A stretch of 64,000 nt of DNA from Novosphingobium sp. G106 (GCF_019075875.1 NZ_JAHOOZ010000001.1:1426001-1490000); one strand, 5' to 3'. Positions 1-12,115 are shown, counted from the first letter of the stretch. The notes: a model not told the origin generated them from the sequence alone. Numbers and translations: made by a program.

Positions 1-3227
<3,227 letters not shown>

Positions 3228-3228
<1 letters not shown>

Positions 3229-3626
3229 TAGTGCTTCCTCTGGGCCTCGGGAAGCGATGCTTCCCAGCCGTCGTATTGAATGCCGAGGTCCTGCGCGGCC
3301 GCGCAGACCTTGGGGATGATCGTGCCGAGCCAGGCCTCGTCGGTGACCGCCTCGATCGTGGCGATGCGCCCCGGATCGGTATTGGTCGACCGCGTGGCGA
3401 AGCCGAGCTGTCGGAGCCGGGTTTCGAGCGCCGGCATGCGGCCCTCCTCCCCGTAGAAATAGAAGTTCGCCTCACGCCTCTGGCCGAGGTCCGCCCCGCT
3501 CCGCTTCATCGCGGCGAGCACGGCGCGTGCGTCCTGCCCATTGCAGACGAAGTCCGCAGGCGCAGCGCAAGCCGCGCTCGCACTGGCTGCCAGGATGACC
3601 GGAAGGGAAGCGAGGCTGCGGATCAT
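3228..3626 (-). CDS. Exported RraB-like domain protein in the car operon
   Basis: A 132-residue protein. The start chosen is the ATG just before a classical signal peptide (a short MIRS n-region, a hydrophobic stretch, then an Ala-rich end around ACAA at residues 20-23). The mature part carries the pattern of the RraB family: an Asn-Phe-Tyr-Phe-Tyr strand, a Leu...GF turn, and the C-terminal [10 protein letters not shown], which resembles the GG-x-YDGW signature of RraB. Escherichia coli RraB is a cytoplasmic inhibitor of RNase E; with a signal peptide this version would act in the periplasm, so the name describes the fold and not the function. It lies between a small unknown gene and carB, overlapping the carB start by one base. 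The domain call is from motif memory and is moderately sure. Confidence 0.7.
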
Positions 3627-3627
3627 C

Positions 3628-4011
3628 TCAAGCCGACAACCGCGCGAATGCCGCTTCCCAGAACTCGGGACCCTCGGCTTCTGCCTGGACGAGGATCGGA
3701 TCACTCTCGCGCTCGGCCTTGAGAAAGGCCTTGTAGGCAGGCTCCTGGAACTGGTGCATCGAGCCGCCGAACTCGTTCTGCTTGGTCGAATAGGCACCGA
3801 CTTCGATCAGCCGGTCGACCAGGGCCACGGCCGCGGCCTTCGCCTTCGAATGGACCGGACGGCCGAACTTGCGCGTCGCCACCTGGACCTTGTCGGCGAA
3901 GATCAGCGTCAGCTCGCCATGCGGATAGAACCGCGGCGCGGCGCTGAACTGCGCGGCATCGGTCGCGACGTAGTAGGCATAGACGTGCTGTTCGAGTTCG
4001 GTGAGGCTCAC
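3628..4011 (-). CDS. Conserved hypothetical protein in the car operon
   Basis: A 127-residue soluble protein with no signal peptide or membrane segment and no domain I recognise. It starts at a GTG whose bases overlap the carA stop (GTGA), so it is translationally coupled to carA, and it ends one base before the RraB-like gene starts. The sequence is balanced and globular-looking, with a conserved-looking motif STKQNEFGGSMHQFQEPAYK near residue 80 and aromatic residues near both ends. Position inside the car operon argues for a real gene; a role in carbamoyl phosphate metabolism is not shown by anything in the sequence. Confidence 0.8.
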   Translation of the reverse strand: MSLTELEQHVYAYYVATDAAQFSAAPRFYPHGELTLIFADKVQVATRKFGRPVHSKAKAAAVALVDRLIEVGAYSTKQNEFGGSMHQFQEPAYKAFLKAERESDPILVQAEAEGPEFWEAAFARLSA

Positions 4012-5174
4012 TTCAACATCTCCACGAAAGTCTGGAACAGGTAGAAGCTGTCCTGCGGGCCGGGGCTGGCCTCGGGGTGGTACTGTACGCCGAAAGCCTG
4101 CTTGTCCTTGACCGCGAGGCCGCAGTTCGAGCCGTCGAACAGCGAGACGTGGGTCTCGATCACGGTGTCGGGCAGGTTCGTGTTGTCGACCGCGAAGCCG
4201 TGGTTCATCGAGGTGATCTCGACCACGTCGTCGAACAGGCGCTTGACCGGATGGTTCGCGCCGCGGTGGCCCTGGTGCATCTTGGTCGTGGTCGCGCCCG
4301 CGGCGATGCCGAGCATCTGGTGGCCGAGGCAGATGCCGAAGATCGGCACGTTACGTTCGAGCAGCGCCTGGATCACCGGCACGGCATAGGCGCCGGTCGC
4401 GGCCGGATCACCCGGGCCGTTCGACAGGAACACGCCGGCAGGTTCGAGCGCGAGGATCGCTTCGAGCGAGGTCTGCGCTGGCACCACGGTGACGCGCGCG
4501 CCGGCCTTCACCAGGTTTCGGAAGATGTTGTCCTTGGCGCCGTAGTCGATCGCGACGACATGCGGGCGCGTATCGCGCGGGCTGCGGGCAAAACCCTTGC
4601 CCAGCGTCCAGACGCCGCCTTCCCAGCCCTCGTTCGCCGTGCGCGAGACGACGCGGGCGAGGTCCATGCCTTCGAGGCCCGGCCAGTCCTGCGCGCGCTT
4701 GATCAGCGCCGGGATGTCGAACTGGCCATAGGGATCATGCGCGATGACCGCATTGGGCGCGCCCGACAGGCGGATGCGGCGGGTCAGCGCGCGGGTATCG
4801 ATGCCCGACAGGCCGATCTTGTTCTTGGTCTTGAGCCAGTCGCCGAACTCACCGCGCGAGCGGAAGCTCGACGGCGCGGTCAGGTCCTCGCGCACAACGC
4901 AGCCGACGGCGCCGTCGACCTGCGATTCAAGGTCCTCGTCGTTGACCCCGACATTGCCGATATGCGGAAAGGTGAAAGTGACGATCTGCGCCGCATAGGA
5001 CGGATCGGTCATGATCTCCTGATAGCCGGTCATCGAGGTGTTGAAGCAGACTTCGCCCACCGACTGGCCGACCGCGCCGAAACCGCGGCCCCAGGCAACA
5101 TGACCATCCGCTAGGACCAGAACGCCGGTTGCGCCTTTGGGTTGTGGCGCGTGCGAAAGGGCGGCGTCGGCCAT
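4008..5174 (-). CDS. carA: Carbamoyl-phosphate synthase small (glutaminase) subunit
   Basis: Hydrolyses glutamine and passes ammonia to CarB. It has 388 residues, normal for the family. The N-terminal CPSase domain holds GYQEIMTDPSYAAQIVTFT, and the class I glutamine amidotransferase domain holds the nucleophile elbow FGICLGHQMLG and the catalytic His/Glu in YHPEASPGPQDS near the C-terminus. The ATG at 5174 is the first gene of the minus-strand operon carA - hypothetical - RraB-like - carB; the next gene overlaps its stop by four bases. The upstream region (5175-5344) is shared with divergent yqeY and must hold both promoters, but I see no clear promoter boxes there. Confidence 0.98.
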   Translation of the reverse strand: MADAALSHAPQPKGATGVLVLADGHVAWGRGFGAVGQSVGEVCFNTSMTGYQEIMTDPSYAAQIVTFTFPHIGNVGVNDEDLESQVDGAVGCVVREDLTAPSSFRSRGEFGDWLKTKNKIGLSGIDTRALTRRIRLSGAPNAVIAHDPYGQFDIPALIKRAQDWPGLEGMDLARVVSRTANEGWEGGVWTLGKGFARSPRDTRPHVVAIDYGAKDNIFRNLVKAGARVTVVPAQTSLEAILALEPAGVFLSNGPGDPAATGAYAVPVIQALLERNVPIFGICLGHQMLGIAAGATTTKMHQGHRGANHPVKRLFDDVVEITSMNHGFAVDNTNLPDTVIETHVSLFDGSNCGLAVKDKQAFGVQYHPEASPGPQDSFYLFQTFVEMLK

Positions 5175-5344
5175 TATGGGGCGCTCCGTTGAGAGGTTTT
5201 CCAGCGATAGGTGCTAAGGCCCGGCCGCTAGACCCCATGGTGCAGTGCGTCAACCTAGGAAAAAATGAAACGGGGGACTAGATACGCCAATTCCGCCGCT
5301 CCCCTGCGGCGAACACTCGCTTCTGATACAGGATTACCAGGAAA

Positions 5345-5797
5345 ATGCTCCGCGATTCGATCAAGGCCGCGCAGGTCACCGCCATGAAAGCCGGCGACAA
5401 GCCCCGCCTCGCCACTGTCCGCCTCATCCTCGCCAAGCTCAAGGACCGCGACATCGAGCTGCGGACCGCCGCGAGCCTGCCCGACGACGACACACTGGTG
5501 GTCGAAGTGCTGCAGAAGATGGTCAAGCAGCGCCGCGAATCGATCGCGCTCTACGAACAGGGCGGCCGCCAGGAACTCGCCGATGCCGAAGCCGCCGAAC
5601 TGGTGGTGATCGAGGACTTCCTGCCCCAGCAGCTCAGCGAAGCCGACACCGCCGCAGCGATCGAGGCGATCAAGGCCGAACTCGGCGCTTCGGGCATCAA
5701 GGACATGGGTAAGGTGATGGCCGAGCTCAAGGCGCGCCACGGCAGCCAGCTTGACATGAGCAAGGCGAGCGGGCTGGTGAAGGCCGCGCTGGCCTGA
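5345..5797 (+). CDS. GatB/YqeY domain-containing protein
   Basis: A 150-residue YqeY-type protein, related to the C-terminal tRNA-binding domain of the amidotransferase subunit GatB. The N-terminal helix (LRDSIKAAQVTAMKAGDK, then RLATVRLILAKLKDRDIE) and the end (GKVMAELKARHGSQLDMSKA) are typical of the family, and the length is normal. The free-standing protein has no firmly established role; a link to tRNA is inferred from the GatB relationship. It is divergent from carA and stands alone, followed by a PEP-CTERM gene about 85 bases on. Confidence 0.93.
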   Translation: MLRDSIKAAQVTAMKAGDKPRLATVRLILAKLKDRDIELRTAASLPDDDTLVVEVLQKMVKQRRESIALYEQGGRQELADAEAAELVVIEDFLPQQLSEADTAAAIEAIKAELGASGIKDMGKVMAELKARHGSQLDMSKASGLVKAALA

Positions 5798-5882
5798 GGA
5801 ATCACGGCGGCAGCGGGGACCGACACAGAACCGCAACGTGCAGTAGTTAACGCTGCCTCAATCATTCTGGATTGGGGATTCC

Positions 5883-6404
5883 ATGAAGCTGCTCACCACT
5901 CTCGGCGCTGCCGCCGCTGCTCTCGCTTTCGCCGCGCCCGCACAGGCGACGGAGCTCAACTTCGTCATCACCGGCGACTACAACGCGATCTTCCGGATCG
6001 ATTCCAATCCGATCCCCGATCCGCTGTACATCACCGACGGATACAACTTCGCGATCACCCACGTCGCCGGGTTCGCGGACTCGAGCAATGGCTTCGCCGA
6101 TCTCACCTTCTTCATCGGCAGCGTCGGTGGCGGCCTGCTGATCTCGGACAACGGCGATCCGTTCACCTGGCTGTTCGACGCCGCGAGCGCGCAGATCTAT
6201 TCGGGCACCGAAGGCGCGCCCAGCTTCGCGCCGGGCGTCTATCAGATGGACGGCCTCAGCACGCGCGGCAATTTCACGCTGACGATCACCAACAACGTGC
6301 CGGAACCCGCGACCTGGGCGATGATGATCGCCGGCATCGGCCTGACCGGCGCCGCGCTGCGCCGCTCGCGCAAAACCGTGTCGGTGCGCTACTCCACGAT
6401 CTGA
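5883..6404 (+). CDS. PEPxxWA-CTERM sorting-domain protein
   Basis: A secreted 173-residue protein. It has a cleavable signal peptide (MKLLTT, hydrophobic Ala-rich core, AQA site near residue 23), a beta-rich body full of Gly/Asp/Asn, and the C-terminal PEP-CTERM tripartite tail: VPEPATWAMMIAGIGLTGAA followed by the basic stretch LRRSRK. Such tails are recognised by an exosortase system in bacteria that make exopolysaccharide. The body gives no enzymatic motif. No exosortase gene lies in this window. A GGGG-containing ribosome site precedes the ATG. Confidence 0.9.
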   Translation: MKLLTTLGAAAAALAFAAPAQATELNFVITGDYNAIFRIDSNPIPDPLYITDGYNFAITHVAGFADSSNGFADLTFFIGSVGGGLLISDNGDPFTWLFDAASAQIYSGTEGAPSFAPGVYQMDGLSTRGNFTLTITNNVPEPATWAMMIAGIGLTGAALRRSRKTVSVRYSTI

Positions 6405-6433
6405 GCACCGGCATCGGACGGACCGTTTTATCG

Positions 6434-6482
6434 GCGGATTGCGCAACCTCGCATATGGAGCTAGGGCGCAATCCGCTATAAT
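6434..6482 (+). promoter_or_regulatory. Perfect 11-bp dyad abutting the TATAAT box of dnaG
   Basis: GCGGATTGCGC at 6434-6444 is repeated in inverted form as GCGCAATCCGC at 6466-6476, with a 21-base spacer. A perfect TATAAT (6477-6482) follows directly, only nine bases before the dnaG ATG at 6491. Transcription from this box would start about two bases before the ATG, giving a nearly leaderless mRNA. The second arm fills the spacer between -35 and -10, a classic operator position. The hairpin could also serve as a weak terminator of the PEP-CTERM gene, but no T-run follows. No good -35 hexamer is present. Confidence 0.5.
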
Positions 6483-6490
6483 CCTGTCCA

Positions 6491-8395
6491 ATGAGCCTTA
6501 GCCCTCAATGGTTGGATGAACTGAGGTCGCGAATCACGCTTTCCAGCGTGATTCAGCGCACGACTCGGCTGACCAAGGCCGGGCGCGAGTTCAAGGCCTG
6601 CTGCCCGTTCCACAACGAGAAGAGCCCGAGCTTCTACGTCAACGATGAGAAGGGCTTCTACCACTGCTTCGGCTGCGGCGTGCACGGCGACGCGATCCGC
6701 TGGATGACCGATCAGCGCGGGCTCGGCTTCATGGATGCGGTGAAGGAACTCGCCGCCGAGGCAGGGCTGGATGTCCCCGCCCCCGATCCGCGCGCGGCCG
6801 AAGCCGCGGTGCAGCGCGACTCGCTGCATGATGTCACCGCCGCGGCGCAGAAGTGGTTCATGGACTGCCTCGCCGCACCCGAGGGCGAGAAGGCGCGCGC
6901 CTATCTCGCCACGCGCGGCTTCGATGCGCATACGGTGCAGCGGTTCGGCTTCGGCTTCGCCCCTGAGGGACGCCAGGCGCTCAAGGGCGCACTCGGCCAG
7001 TTTCCCGAGGACAAGCTGATCGAGGCAGGCCTCCGGATCACCGTCGACGACAAGGAACCCTACGACCGGTTCCGCGGTCGACTGATGCTGCCGATCGAGG
7101 ATGCGCGCGGCCGCGTCATCGCCTTCGGTGGGCGCATCCTCGACAAGAGCAAAACTGACGCTCCCAAATATCTGAATTCGCCCGATACCCCACTCTTCGA
7201 CAAAGGTCGCACGCTCTACAACCTGCACCGCGCCGGCCCGGCATCGCGCCAGACCGGGCGGCTGATCGTGGTCGAGGGTTACATGGATGTGATCGCTCTC
7301 GCCGCGGCGGGCTTCGGCGAGAGCGTCGCGCCGCTGGGAACGGCATTGACCGAGCGGCAGATCGAGATGGTCTGGCGCCTCGTCGAAACGCCGATCCTCT
7401 GCTTCGACGGCGACGCCGCCGGTCAGCGCGCGGCTATGCGCGCCATTGCTCGCGCCCTGCCCCTGCTCCGCCCGGCGCACAGCCTGCGGATCGTCCGGCT
7501 CCCTTCTGGGCTCGACCCCGACGACCTGATCAAGCGCGACGGCCCGCGCGCGATGGAAGAAGTGCTGCAGGGCGCGCGCAGCCTGATCGACACGCTCTGG
7601 GACCACGAGCGCGATGCGCTGCCGCTGAACACGCCCGAGGACAAGGCCGGGCTCAAGGCGCGCCTGCTCGCCCATGTCGAGACCATCGCCGATCCTGACA
7701 TCAAATCGCTCTATCGCCGCGAACTGCTCGATCGTTTCGCCGCTTTCGCCTATCCGGCCCGCGAGCAGCGTCCGCAGTCGAACTGGCAGCCGGGCGGGAG
7801 TTCGAGAGGCAGCGGCAACTGGAAGGACAAGCGCCGGGCTTTCCCTGCCAATCCGGCCAACAACCACTCCGCCCGCCTGCTCCGCGTCGCCAATGGCGGT
7901 GCGCGCGATGCCTTGTCGGCGGCAATCCTCACCGGCCTGATTCGCTACCCCGCCGAGATCGCACGCCATGCCGATGCCCTGGCACGCTGCACGGATATCG
8001 AAGCACGCTTCGACTTGCTGCTCGATGCCTGCGATCACGGCCAAGCGCTTGAAAGCGATGCCCTTGCCACCATATTGGCCCGGCAAGGACAGACACTGCC
8101 CTCCCCATCGGACTATAGCGGCATGCGTTTCGGTTTCCTGAGCCCGGATATGGCAGCGCCTCAGGCGTGCGCCGAACTGGCCCAGGCGATCGAATTGCTG
8201 GTCGAACGCCCAGCGCTCGAAACTGCGCTGGCCGATGCGACCGAACGGTTAAACCGTGAGTTTACCGATGAGGCCTATGCGGAGCAGCAGCGTTTGCTGA
8301 AGAGAAAACTGGAATTTAATGCGCGTCTCGGGCAAATGGCCAGCGCGCGCGCCGCATTGTCTTCGGACGATGCCACCAACACCATGGCGGAATAA
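6491..8395 (+). CDS. dnaG: DNA primase
   Basis: Synthesises RNA primers at the replication fork. It has 634 residues, usual for the family. The N-terminal CHC2 zinc finger is complete ([12 protein letters not shown] near residue 37 and FYHCFGCG near residue 57), followed by the catalytic TOPRIM domain with [11 protein letters not shown] (near 258) and [11 protein letters not shown] (near 301), and a C-terminal helicase-binding region. Its TAA stop overlaps the rpoD start by one base (TAATG), so primase and the main sigma factor form a tight two-gene operon, as in many proteobacteria where dnaG and rpoD share the macromolecular synthesis operon. Confidence 0.98.
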   Translation: MSLSPQWLDELRSRITLSSVIQRTTRLTKAGREFKACCPFHNEKSPSFYVNDEKGFYHCFGCGVHGDAIRWMTDQRGLGFMDAVKELAAEAGLDVPAPDPRAAEAAVQRDSLHDVTAAAQKWFMDCLAAPEGEKARAYLATRGFDAHTVQRFGFGFAPEGRQALKGALGQFPEDKLIEAGLRITVDDKEPYDRFRGRLMLPIEDARGRVIAFGGRILDKSKTDAPKYLNSPDTPLFDKGRTLYNLHRAGPASRQTGRLIVVEGYMDVIALAAAGFGESVAPLGTALTERQIEMVWRLVETPILCFDGDAAGQRAAMRAIARALPLLRPAHSLRIVRLPSGLDPDDLIKRDGPRAMEEVLQGARSLIDTLWDHERDALPLNTPEDKAGLKARLLAHVETIADPDIKSLYRRELLDRFAAFAYPAREQRPQSNWQPGGSSRGSGNWKDKRRAFPANPANNHSARLLRVANGGARDALSAAILTGLIRYPAEIARHADALARCTDIEARFDLLLDACDHGQALESDALATILARQGQTLPSPSDYSGMRFGFLSPDMAAPQACAELAQAIELLVERPALETALADATERLNREFTDEAYAEQQRLLKRKLEFNARLGQMASARAALSSDDATNTMAE

Positions 8396-10416
8396 TGGAC
8401 GACGATCAGAACGAAGACATGCAGGGCGACAAGGGCGAAGGCGATTCGCCGCTGATCGATCTCAATGATGCCTCGATCAAGAAACTGATCGCCCGCGCCA
8501 AGCGGCGCGGCATCATTACCTATGACGAACTGAACGAAGCCCTGCCGCAGGACATGTCTTCCGACCAGATCGAGGACATCACTTCTGCGCTCAACGAGAT
8601 GGGCGTCAACATCGTCGAGAGCGACGAGGATGCCGTCGATCCCGAAGAGAAGGAAGTCGACGAGGTCGAAGATTCCGACGGTATCTCCGAGCGCCCCGCG
8701 CTCGAGAAGAAGAAGGAAACGATCGAGCGCACCGACGATCCGGTGCGCATGTACCTGCGCGAGATGGGCGCGGTCGAGCTGCTCAGCCGTGAGGGCGAGA
8801 TCGCCATCGCCAAGCGCATCGAGAGCGGCCGCGACACAATGATCCTGGGCCTCTGCGAGAGCCCGATCACCTTCCACGCGATCATCATGTGGTCCGAAGC
8901 ACTGAACAACGGCGAGATGCAGCTGCGCGAGATCCTCGATCTCGACGCCATGCTCTCGAAGGAACCGAAGCCCGAGAACCTCACCGAGGACGGCGAAGAG
9001 GTCGACGGCGAGATCAGCGAAGCCACGGCCGGCCCTTCCTACAAGGAAGAGGAAGAGCCCGAGGAAGAGGAAGTCGCGGACCCCGACGAGGACGAGGACG
9101 GCATCGAACGCCGCGCCCGCCGCCCTGTCGAAGAAGAGGAAGAGGACAACACCCTCAGCCTCGCGCAGATGGAAGCTCAGCTCAAGCCCGAAGCGCTCGA
9201 GAAGTTTGCCAACATCACCGACCTGTTCCGCAAGTTCGAGAAGATCCAGGGCGAGCGCCTCGACGCGATGGGCATCGGCAACGATTTCCCTGCGGCCAAG
9301 GAAAAGCAGTACCAGCAGCTGCGCGAAGACCTCACTGCGCAGGTCGAGAGCGTGCAGTTCCACGCGACCAAGATCGAGTTCCTGGTCGACAACCTCTATG
9401 CCTTCAACCGCCGCCTGACCGCGCTCGGCGGCCAGATGCTGCGCCTGGCTGAGCGCCACAAGGTGCCGCGCAAGGACTTCCTCGACTGCTACGTCGGCCG
9501 CGAGCTCGACGATCACTGGCTGCAGGACATGTCGAAGCGCGACAAGAAGTGGGCTGCTTTCGCTGAGAACGAGGCCGACGCGGTCGAGCGCATCCGCGCC
9601 GAAGTGTCGGACATCGCCTCGGCCACGGGCATGTCGCTTCCCGAGTTCCGCCGCATCGTCAACATGGTGCAGAAGGGCGAACGCGAGGCGCGCATCGCCA
9701 AGAAGGAAATGGTCGAGGCCAACCTGCGCCTCGTGATTTCCATCGCCAAGAAGTACACGAACCGCGGCCTGCAGTTCCTCGACCTCATCCAGGAAGGCAA
9801 CATCGGCCTCATGAAGGCGGTCGACAAGTTCGAGTACCGCCGCGGCTACAAGTTCAGCACCTATGCGACCTGGTGGATCCGTCAGGCGATCACCCGCTCG
9901 ATCGCCGATCAGGCGCGCACGATCCGTATCCCGGTCCATATGATCGAGACGATCAACAAGCTGGTCCGCACGAGCCGCCAGTTCCTCCACGAGCAGGGCC
10001 GCGAGCCCACGCCCGAGGAAATGGCCGAGCGCCTGTCGATGCCGCTCGAGAAGGTTCGCAAGGTGATGAAGATCGCCAAGGAGCCGATCTCCCTCGAAAC
10101 GCCGATCGGCGACGAGGAGGATTCGCACCTCGGCGATTTTATCGAGGACAAGAACGCGATCATCCCGGTCGACGCGGCTATCCAGGCGAACCTCAAGGAA
10201 ACGGTCACCCGCGTCCTTGCCAGCCTGACCCCGCGCGAGGAACGCGTGCTGCGCATGCGCTTCGGCATCGGCATGAACACCGATCACACGCTCGAGGAAG
10301 TCGGCCAGCAGTTCTCGGTCACCCGCGAGCGTATCCGCCAGATCGAAGCCAAGGCGCTGCGCAAGCTCAAGCACCCGAGCCGGTCGCGCAAGATGCGGTC
10401 GTTCCTCGACCAGTAA
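8395..10416 (+). CDS. rpoD: RNA polymerase primary sigma factor (sigma-70/RpoD)
   Basis: The housekeeping sigma factor, 673 residues. Region 1.1 is present at the N-terminus ([20 protein letters not shown]). A long acidic Glu/Asp-rich insert sits in the non-conserved region between 1.2 and 2.1. Region 2 holds [20 protein letters not shown] and [18 protein letters not shown], and region 4.2 ends with [18 protein letters not shown]. The start codon overlaps the dnaG stop, so both are expressed together. A strong hairpin followed by T residues lies about 70 bases downstream. Confidence 0.99.
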   Translation: MDDDQNEDMQGDKGEGDSPLIDLNDASIKKLIARAKRRGIITYDELNEALPQDMSSDQIEDITSALNEMGVNIVESDEDAVDPEEKEVDEVEDSDGISERPALEKKKETIERTDDPVRMYLREMGAVELLSREGEIAIAKRIESGRDTMILGLCESPITFHAIIMWSEALNNGEMQLREILDLDAMLSKEPKPENLTEDGEEVDGEISEATAGPSYKEEEEPEEEEVADPDEDEDGIERRARRPVEEEEEDNTLSLAQMEAQLKPEALEKFANITDLFRKFEKIQGERLDAMGIGNDFPAAKEKQYQQLREDLTAQVESVQFHATKIEFLVDNLYAFNRRLTALGGQMLRLAERHKVPRKDFLDCYVGRELDDHWLQDMSKRDKKWAAFAENEADAVERIRAEVSDIASATGMSLPEFRRIVNMVQKGEREARIAKKEMVEANLRLVISIAKKYTNRGLQFLDLIQEGNIGLMKAVDKFEYRRGYKFSTYATWWIRQAITRSIADQARTIRIPVHMIETINKLVRTSRQFLHEQGREPTPEEMAERLSMPLEKVRKVMKIAKEPISLETPIGDEEDSHLGDFIEDKNAIIPVDAAIQANLKETVTRVLASLTPREERVLRMRFGIGMNTDHTLEEVGQQFSVTRERIRQIEAKALRKLKHPSRSRKMRSFLDQ

Positions 10417-10484
10417 GATCGGTTTTGGACCAATAAATCGCTGCTAACCAAGTCTCTTGGACAGCGTTAAATAGGCCATACAGC

Positions 10485-10536
10485 ATCCCCCGTTCGCAGA
10501 AGTGCATGGCGCGCTTCCATGAACGGGGGATTTTTC
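10485..10536 (+). terminator. 11-bp hairpin plus T-run after rpoD that also covers the next gene's ribosome site
   Basis: ATCCCCCGTTC (10485-10495) pairs perfectly with GAACGGGGGAT (10521-10531), followed by TTTTT. Inside the loop a second stem can form between GAAGTGC (from 10498) and GCGCTTC, with one G-U pair. It looks like the rho-independent terminator of dnaG-rpoD. However, the 3' arm GGGGGA is also the Shine-Dalgarno sequence of the DUF2059 gene that starts at 10537. So in read-through RNA the hairpin would hide that ribosome site. Confidence 0.75.
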
Positions 10537-11127
10537 ATGAGATCGGTTCTTTTTGCTTTGGCTCTTGCCTCGTCGGTTGTCCCTATTCAGGTTTCCGCGG
10601 CTTCTCGGCAAGACAACTGCGGGTGCGTTACAACGGCTCCTGAAGCACCCGTCGATCCCGTGAACATGGAACTCGCGCGCACGCTCGTCAGGACCATCAC
10701 TCCCAGGCAGGACGCACAGGGCGATTTCAACGATCAGATCCGTCGGATGGCCAGCTTCGAGCGCATCGCGGACGAGGGTCTGAGTGAGGGCATAAAGGCC
10801 GATCTCGAAAGCATGCTGCTCAAAATCGAACCGATCGTTCTTCGCCACTTGGATAAAATCGAAGAAGCCACCACGCTGGCCTATGCGCGCAAGTTCACGC
10901 CGGCAGAGTTGCAGGCAGCGACAGCCTTCGCCAAGACCACAGAAGGAAGAGCATTCCTCTCGCGCGTGTATGAAGTTCCCTATGATTCGGCGATCCTGCA
11001 GGAGCAGGCTTCGCTCATGACGGAACTTGCCCCCGCGATGGCCGATTTCCAGGTTGCCACGTGCAAACGTCAAACGGCGGCGCGGGTTGCCGCTGGCGAG
11101 AAAAGGGCAAAGTGCCGCATGGCTTGA
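10537..11127 (+). CDS. DUF2059 domain-containing exported protein
   Basis: A 196-residue protein starting at the ATG at 10537, chosen because GGGGGA lies seven bases upstream and a signal peptide (MRSVLFALALASSVVPIQVSA) begins there; an in-frame ATG at 10519 is less likely. The C-terminal half has the helical DUF2059 pattern: YARKFTPAELQAATAFAKTT, then EGRAFLSR. A cysteine-rich start of the mature protein (NCGCV) and two late cysteines could form disulfides. The function of DUF2059 is not known. The gene stands alone after the rpoD terminator-like hairpin. Confidence 0.85.
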   Translation: MRSVLFALALASSVVPIQVSAASRQDNCGCVTTAPEAPVDPVNMELARTLVRTITPRQDAQGDFNDQIRRMASFERIADEGLSEGIKADLESMLLKIEPIVLRHLDKIEEATTLAYARKFTPAELQAATAFAKTTEGRAFLSRVYEVPYDSAILQEQASLMTELAPAMADFQVATCKRQTAARVAAGEKRAKCRMA

Positions 11128-11217
11128 GCCCGTAGTACCATATTTGTCGGTCGCGAACGGGAACCCTTGGCCCTCAACGACGTTCTATTAGTGGTCGAAG
11201 AATGGAAATCGCGAGTA

Positions 11218-11277
11218 AGATGCCTTCGATCCGAAGGTATCTGAACGGAGCCCCGCCGCAGAAATGTGACGGGGCTC
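11218..11277 (+). terminator. Two consecutive hairpins after the DUF2059 gene
   Basis: First hairpin: AGATGCCTTCG (11218-11228), loop ATC, CGAAGGTATCT (11232-11242), eleven pairs with one G-U. Second hairpin: GAGCCCCG (11248-11255), 14-base loop, CGGGGCTC (11270-11277), eight pairs. The second resembles a terminator but has only a weak T-rich tail. The near-perfect first dyad could be an operator for the SnoaL-like gene 96 bases downstream. The rest of 11128-11338 shows nothing else I can name. Confidence 0.5.
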
Positions 11278-11338
11278 TCCATTTGTGGCCGATTGCCCGC
11301 AGCACCGCGCAACGCTAGCCTGCCCGCGGGAGCATGCC

Positions 11339-11860
11339 ATGAACGACGAAATCCGCGAACTGATCGACCGTCAGCAGATATGGGACTGCCTGCAGCGCTG
11401 CGCGCGCGGGATGGACCGGCTCGACGAGGAACTGGCCCTGTCGGCCTATCATTCCGGCGCGATCGAGGATCACGGCCCGATGATCGCGCCGTGCGAGCAG
11501 TTCGTGCCCAACGTCATCGGCTTTCACCGTCAGGGCGAACTGGCGACGCAGCATACGCTGGCGAACCACTATTGCGACCTCGACGGTGATGTCGCCCACA
11601 CCGAAACCTACGTCGAGTGCCTGTCGGTCCTGCCCGGCGGCAAGGCCCGCATCGGCTACGGCCGCTTCGTCGACCGTCTGGAGAAGCGCGACGGCCGCTG
11701 GGGCATCGTCAGCCGGGTCAGCCTGCCGACCGGCACGATCGAGGCGCTGACGGTCGACGTCCATGCCGGTGCGACCTATCTGCCAGGCACGCTCGTCCGC
11801 TCTTCGCGCGACCGCAGTGACCCGTCCTACCTGCGCCCGCTGCCGGTGACGCGGGGCTGA
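11339..11860 (+). CDS. SnoaL-like / NTF2-fold nuclear transport factor 2 family protein
   Basis: A 173-residue cytoplasmic protein of the SnoaL-like alpha+beta-barrel family, seen in many ring-hydroxylating and polyketide pathways as a small dehydratase, isomerase or unassigned protein. The start helix (DEIRELIDRQQIWDCLQRCA), the Asp pair in ARGMDRLDEELALSAYH and the late strand RIGYGRFVDRLEKRDGRWGI are typical. The start is the ATG at 11339; upstream in-frame codons read through poor sequence. The substrate is not predictable. It stands alone, between two hairpins and the riboswitch of the next operon. Confidence 0.85.
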   Translation: MNDEIRELIDRQQIWDCLQRCARGMDRLDEELALSAYHSGAIEDHGPMIAPCEQFVPNVIGFHRQGELATQHTLANHYCDLDGDVAHTETYVECLSVLPGGKARIGYGRFVDRLEKRDGRWGIVSRVSLPTGTIEALTVDVHAGATYLPGTLVRSSRDRSDPSYLRPLPVTRG

Positions 11861-11877
11861 TTTTGAAAGGGGCTGGC

Positions 11878-11906
11878 TTTACAAATTCGGCCTGAAACTC
11901 TATGTG
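11878..11906 (+). promoter_or_regulatory. Candidate promoter of the riboswitch-rpiB-glyA operon
   Basis: TTTACA (11878-11883) and TATGTG (11901-11906) are separated by 17 bases. The expected start point, near 11912-11913, falls exactly where the first paired strand of the ZTP aptamer begins, which supports the assignment. The -10 match is only partial. Confidence 0.5.
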
Positions 11907-11911
11907 CGGCG

Positions 11912-11982
11912 CATCGCGTAACTGACGAGGCAGGCGGAGCACCGCCGTGGAGCGCGATCCTGGTATGCCGCTCGTCTGGGCA
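11912..11982 (+). ncRNA. ZTP (pfl) riboswitch ahead of rpiB-glyA
   Basis: The segment fits the pfl/ZTP aptamer. P1 is ATCGCG (11913-11918) with CGCGAT (11953-11958). The conserved ACTG follows P1, then GACG (11924-11927), which pairs with CGTC (11973-11976). A closed hairpin GGCGG-AGCA-CCGCC lies at 11933-11946, then GTGGAGCGCGAT. The hallmark 3' segment is GCCGCTCGTCTGGGCA (11967-11982). The usual pair GGCG/CGCC is here GACG/CGTC, a compensatory change that supports real structure. ZTP riboswitches sense the folate-stress signal ZTP and commonly control glyA and purine/folate genes, which fits the glyA downstream. Confidence 0.9.
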
Positions 11983-12070
11983 CTCTCCTGACCAACGAGA
12001 CGTGCCGTGCCTGCATTCCGAATCACCGTCGTGACCATGGCCGGGGCTGGCCTTCCGGCACCCGCGGGCT

Positions 12071-12099
12071 TAAGGGGCGCTCTCACCGATTCCCCCTTA
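12071..12099 (+). promoter_or_regulatory. Hairpin between ZTP aptamer and rpiB (possible expression platform)
   Basis: TAAGGGG (12071-12077) pairs with CCCCTTA (12093-12099), followed by TTCAG and then the rpiB start region. It may be part of the riboswitch expression platform, but no long T-run follows, and a GGCC...GGCC stem near 12040-12053 is an alternative. How the aptamer switches is not determined from sequence. Confidence 0.4.
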
Positions 12100-12115
12100 T
12101 TCAGCGGATAGCCCC

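Noticed and set aside
8275..10374. 699-residue open frame antisense to rpoD, and similar long frames opposite dnaG, glyA and purL
   Set aside because: All are mirror frames of conserved genes with biased composition (Leu/Asp/Glu/Val repeats), no ribosome sites and no recognisable motifs.
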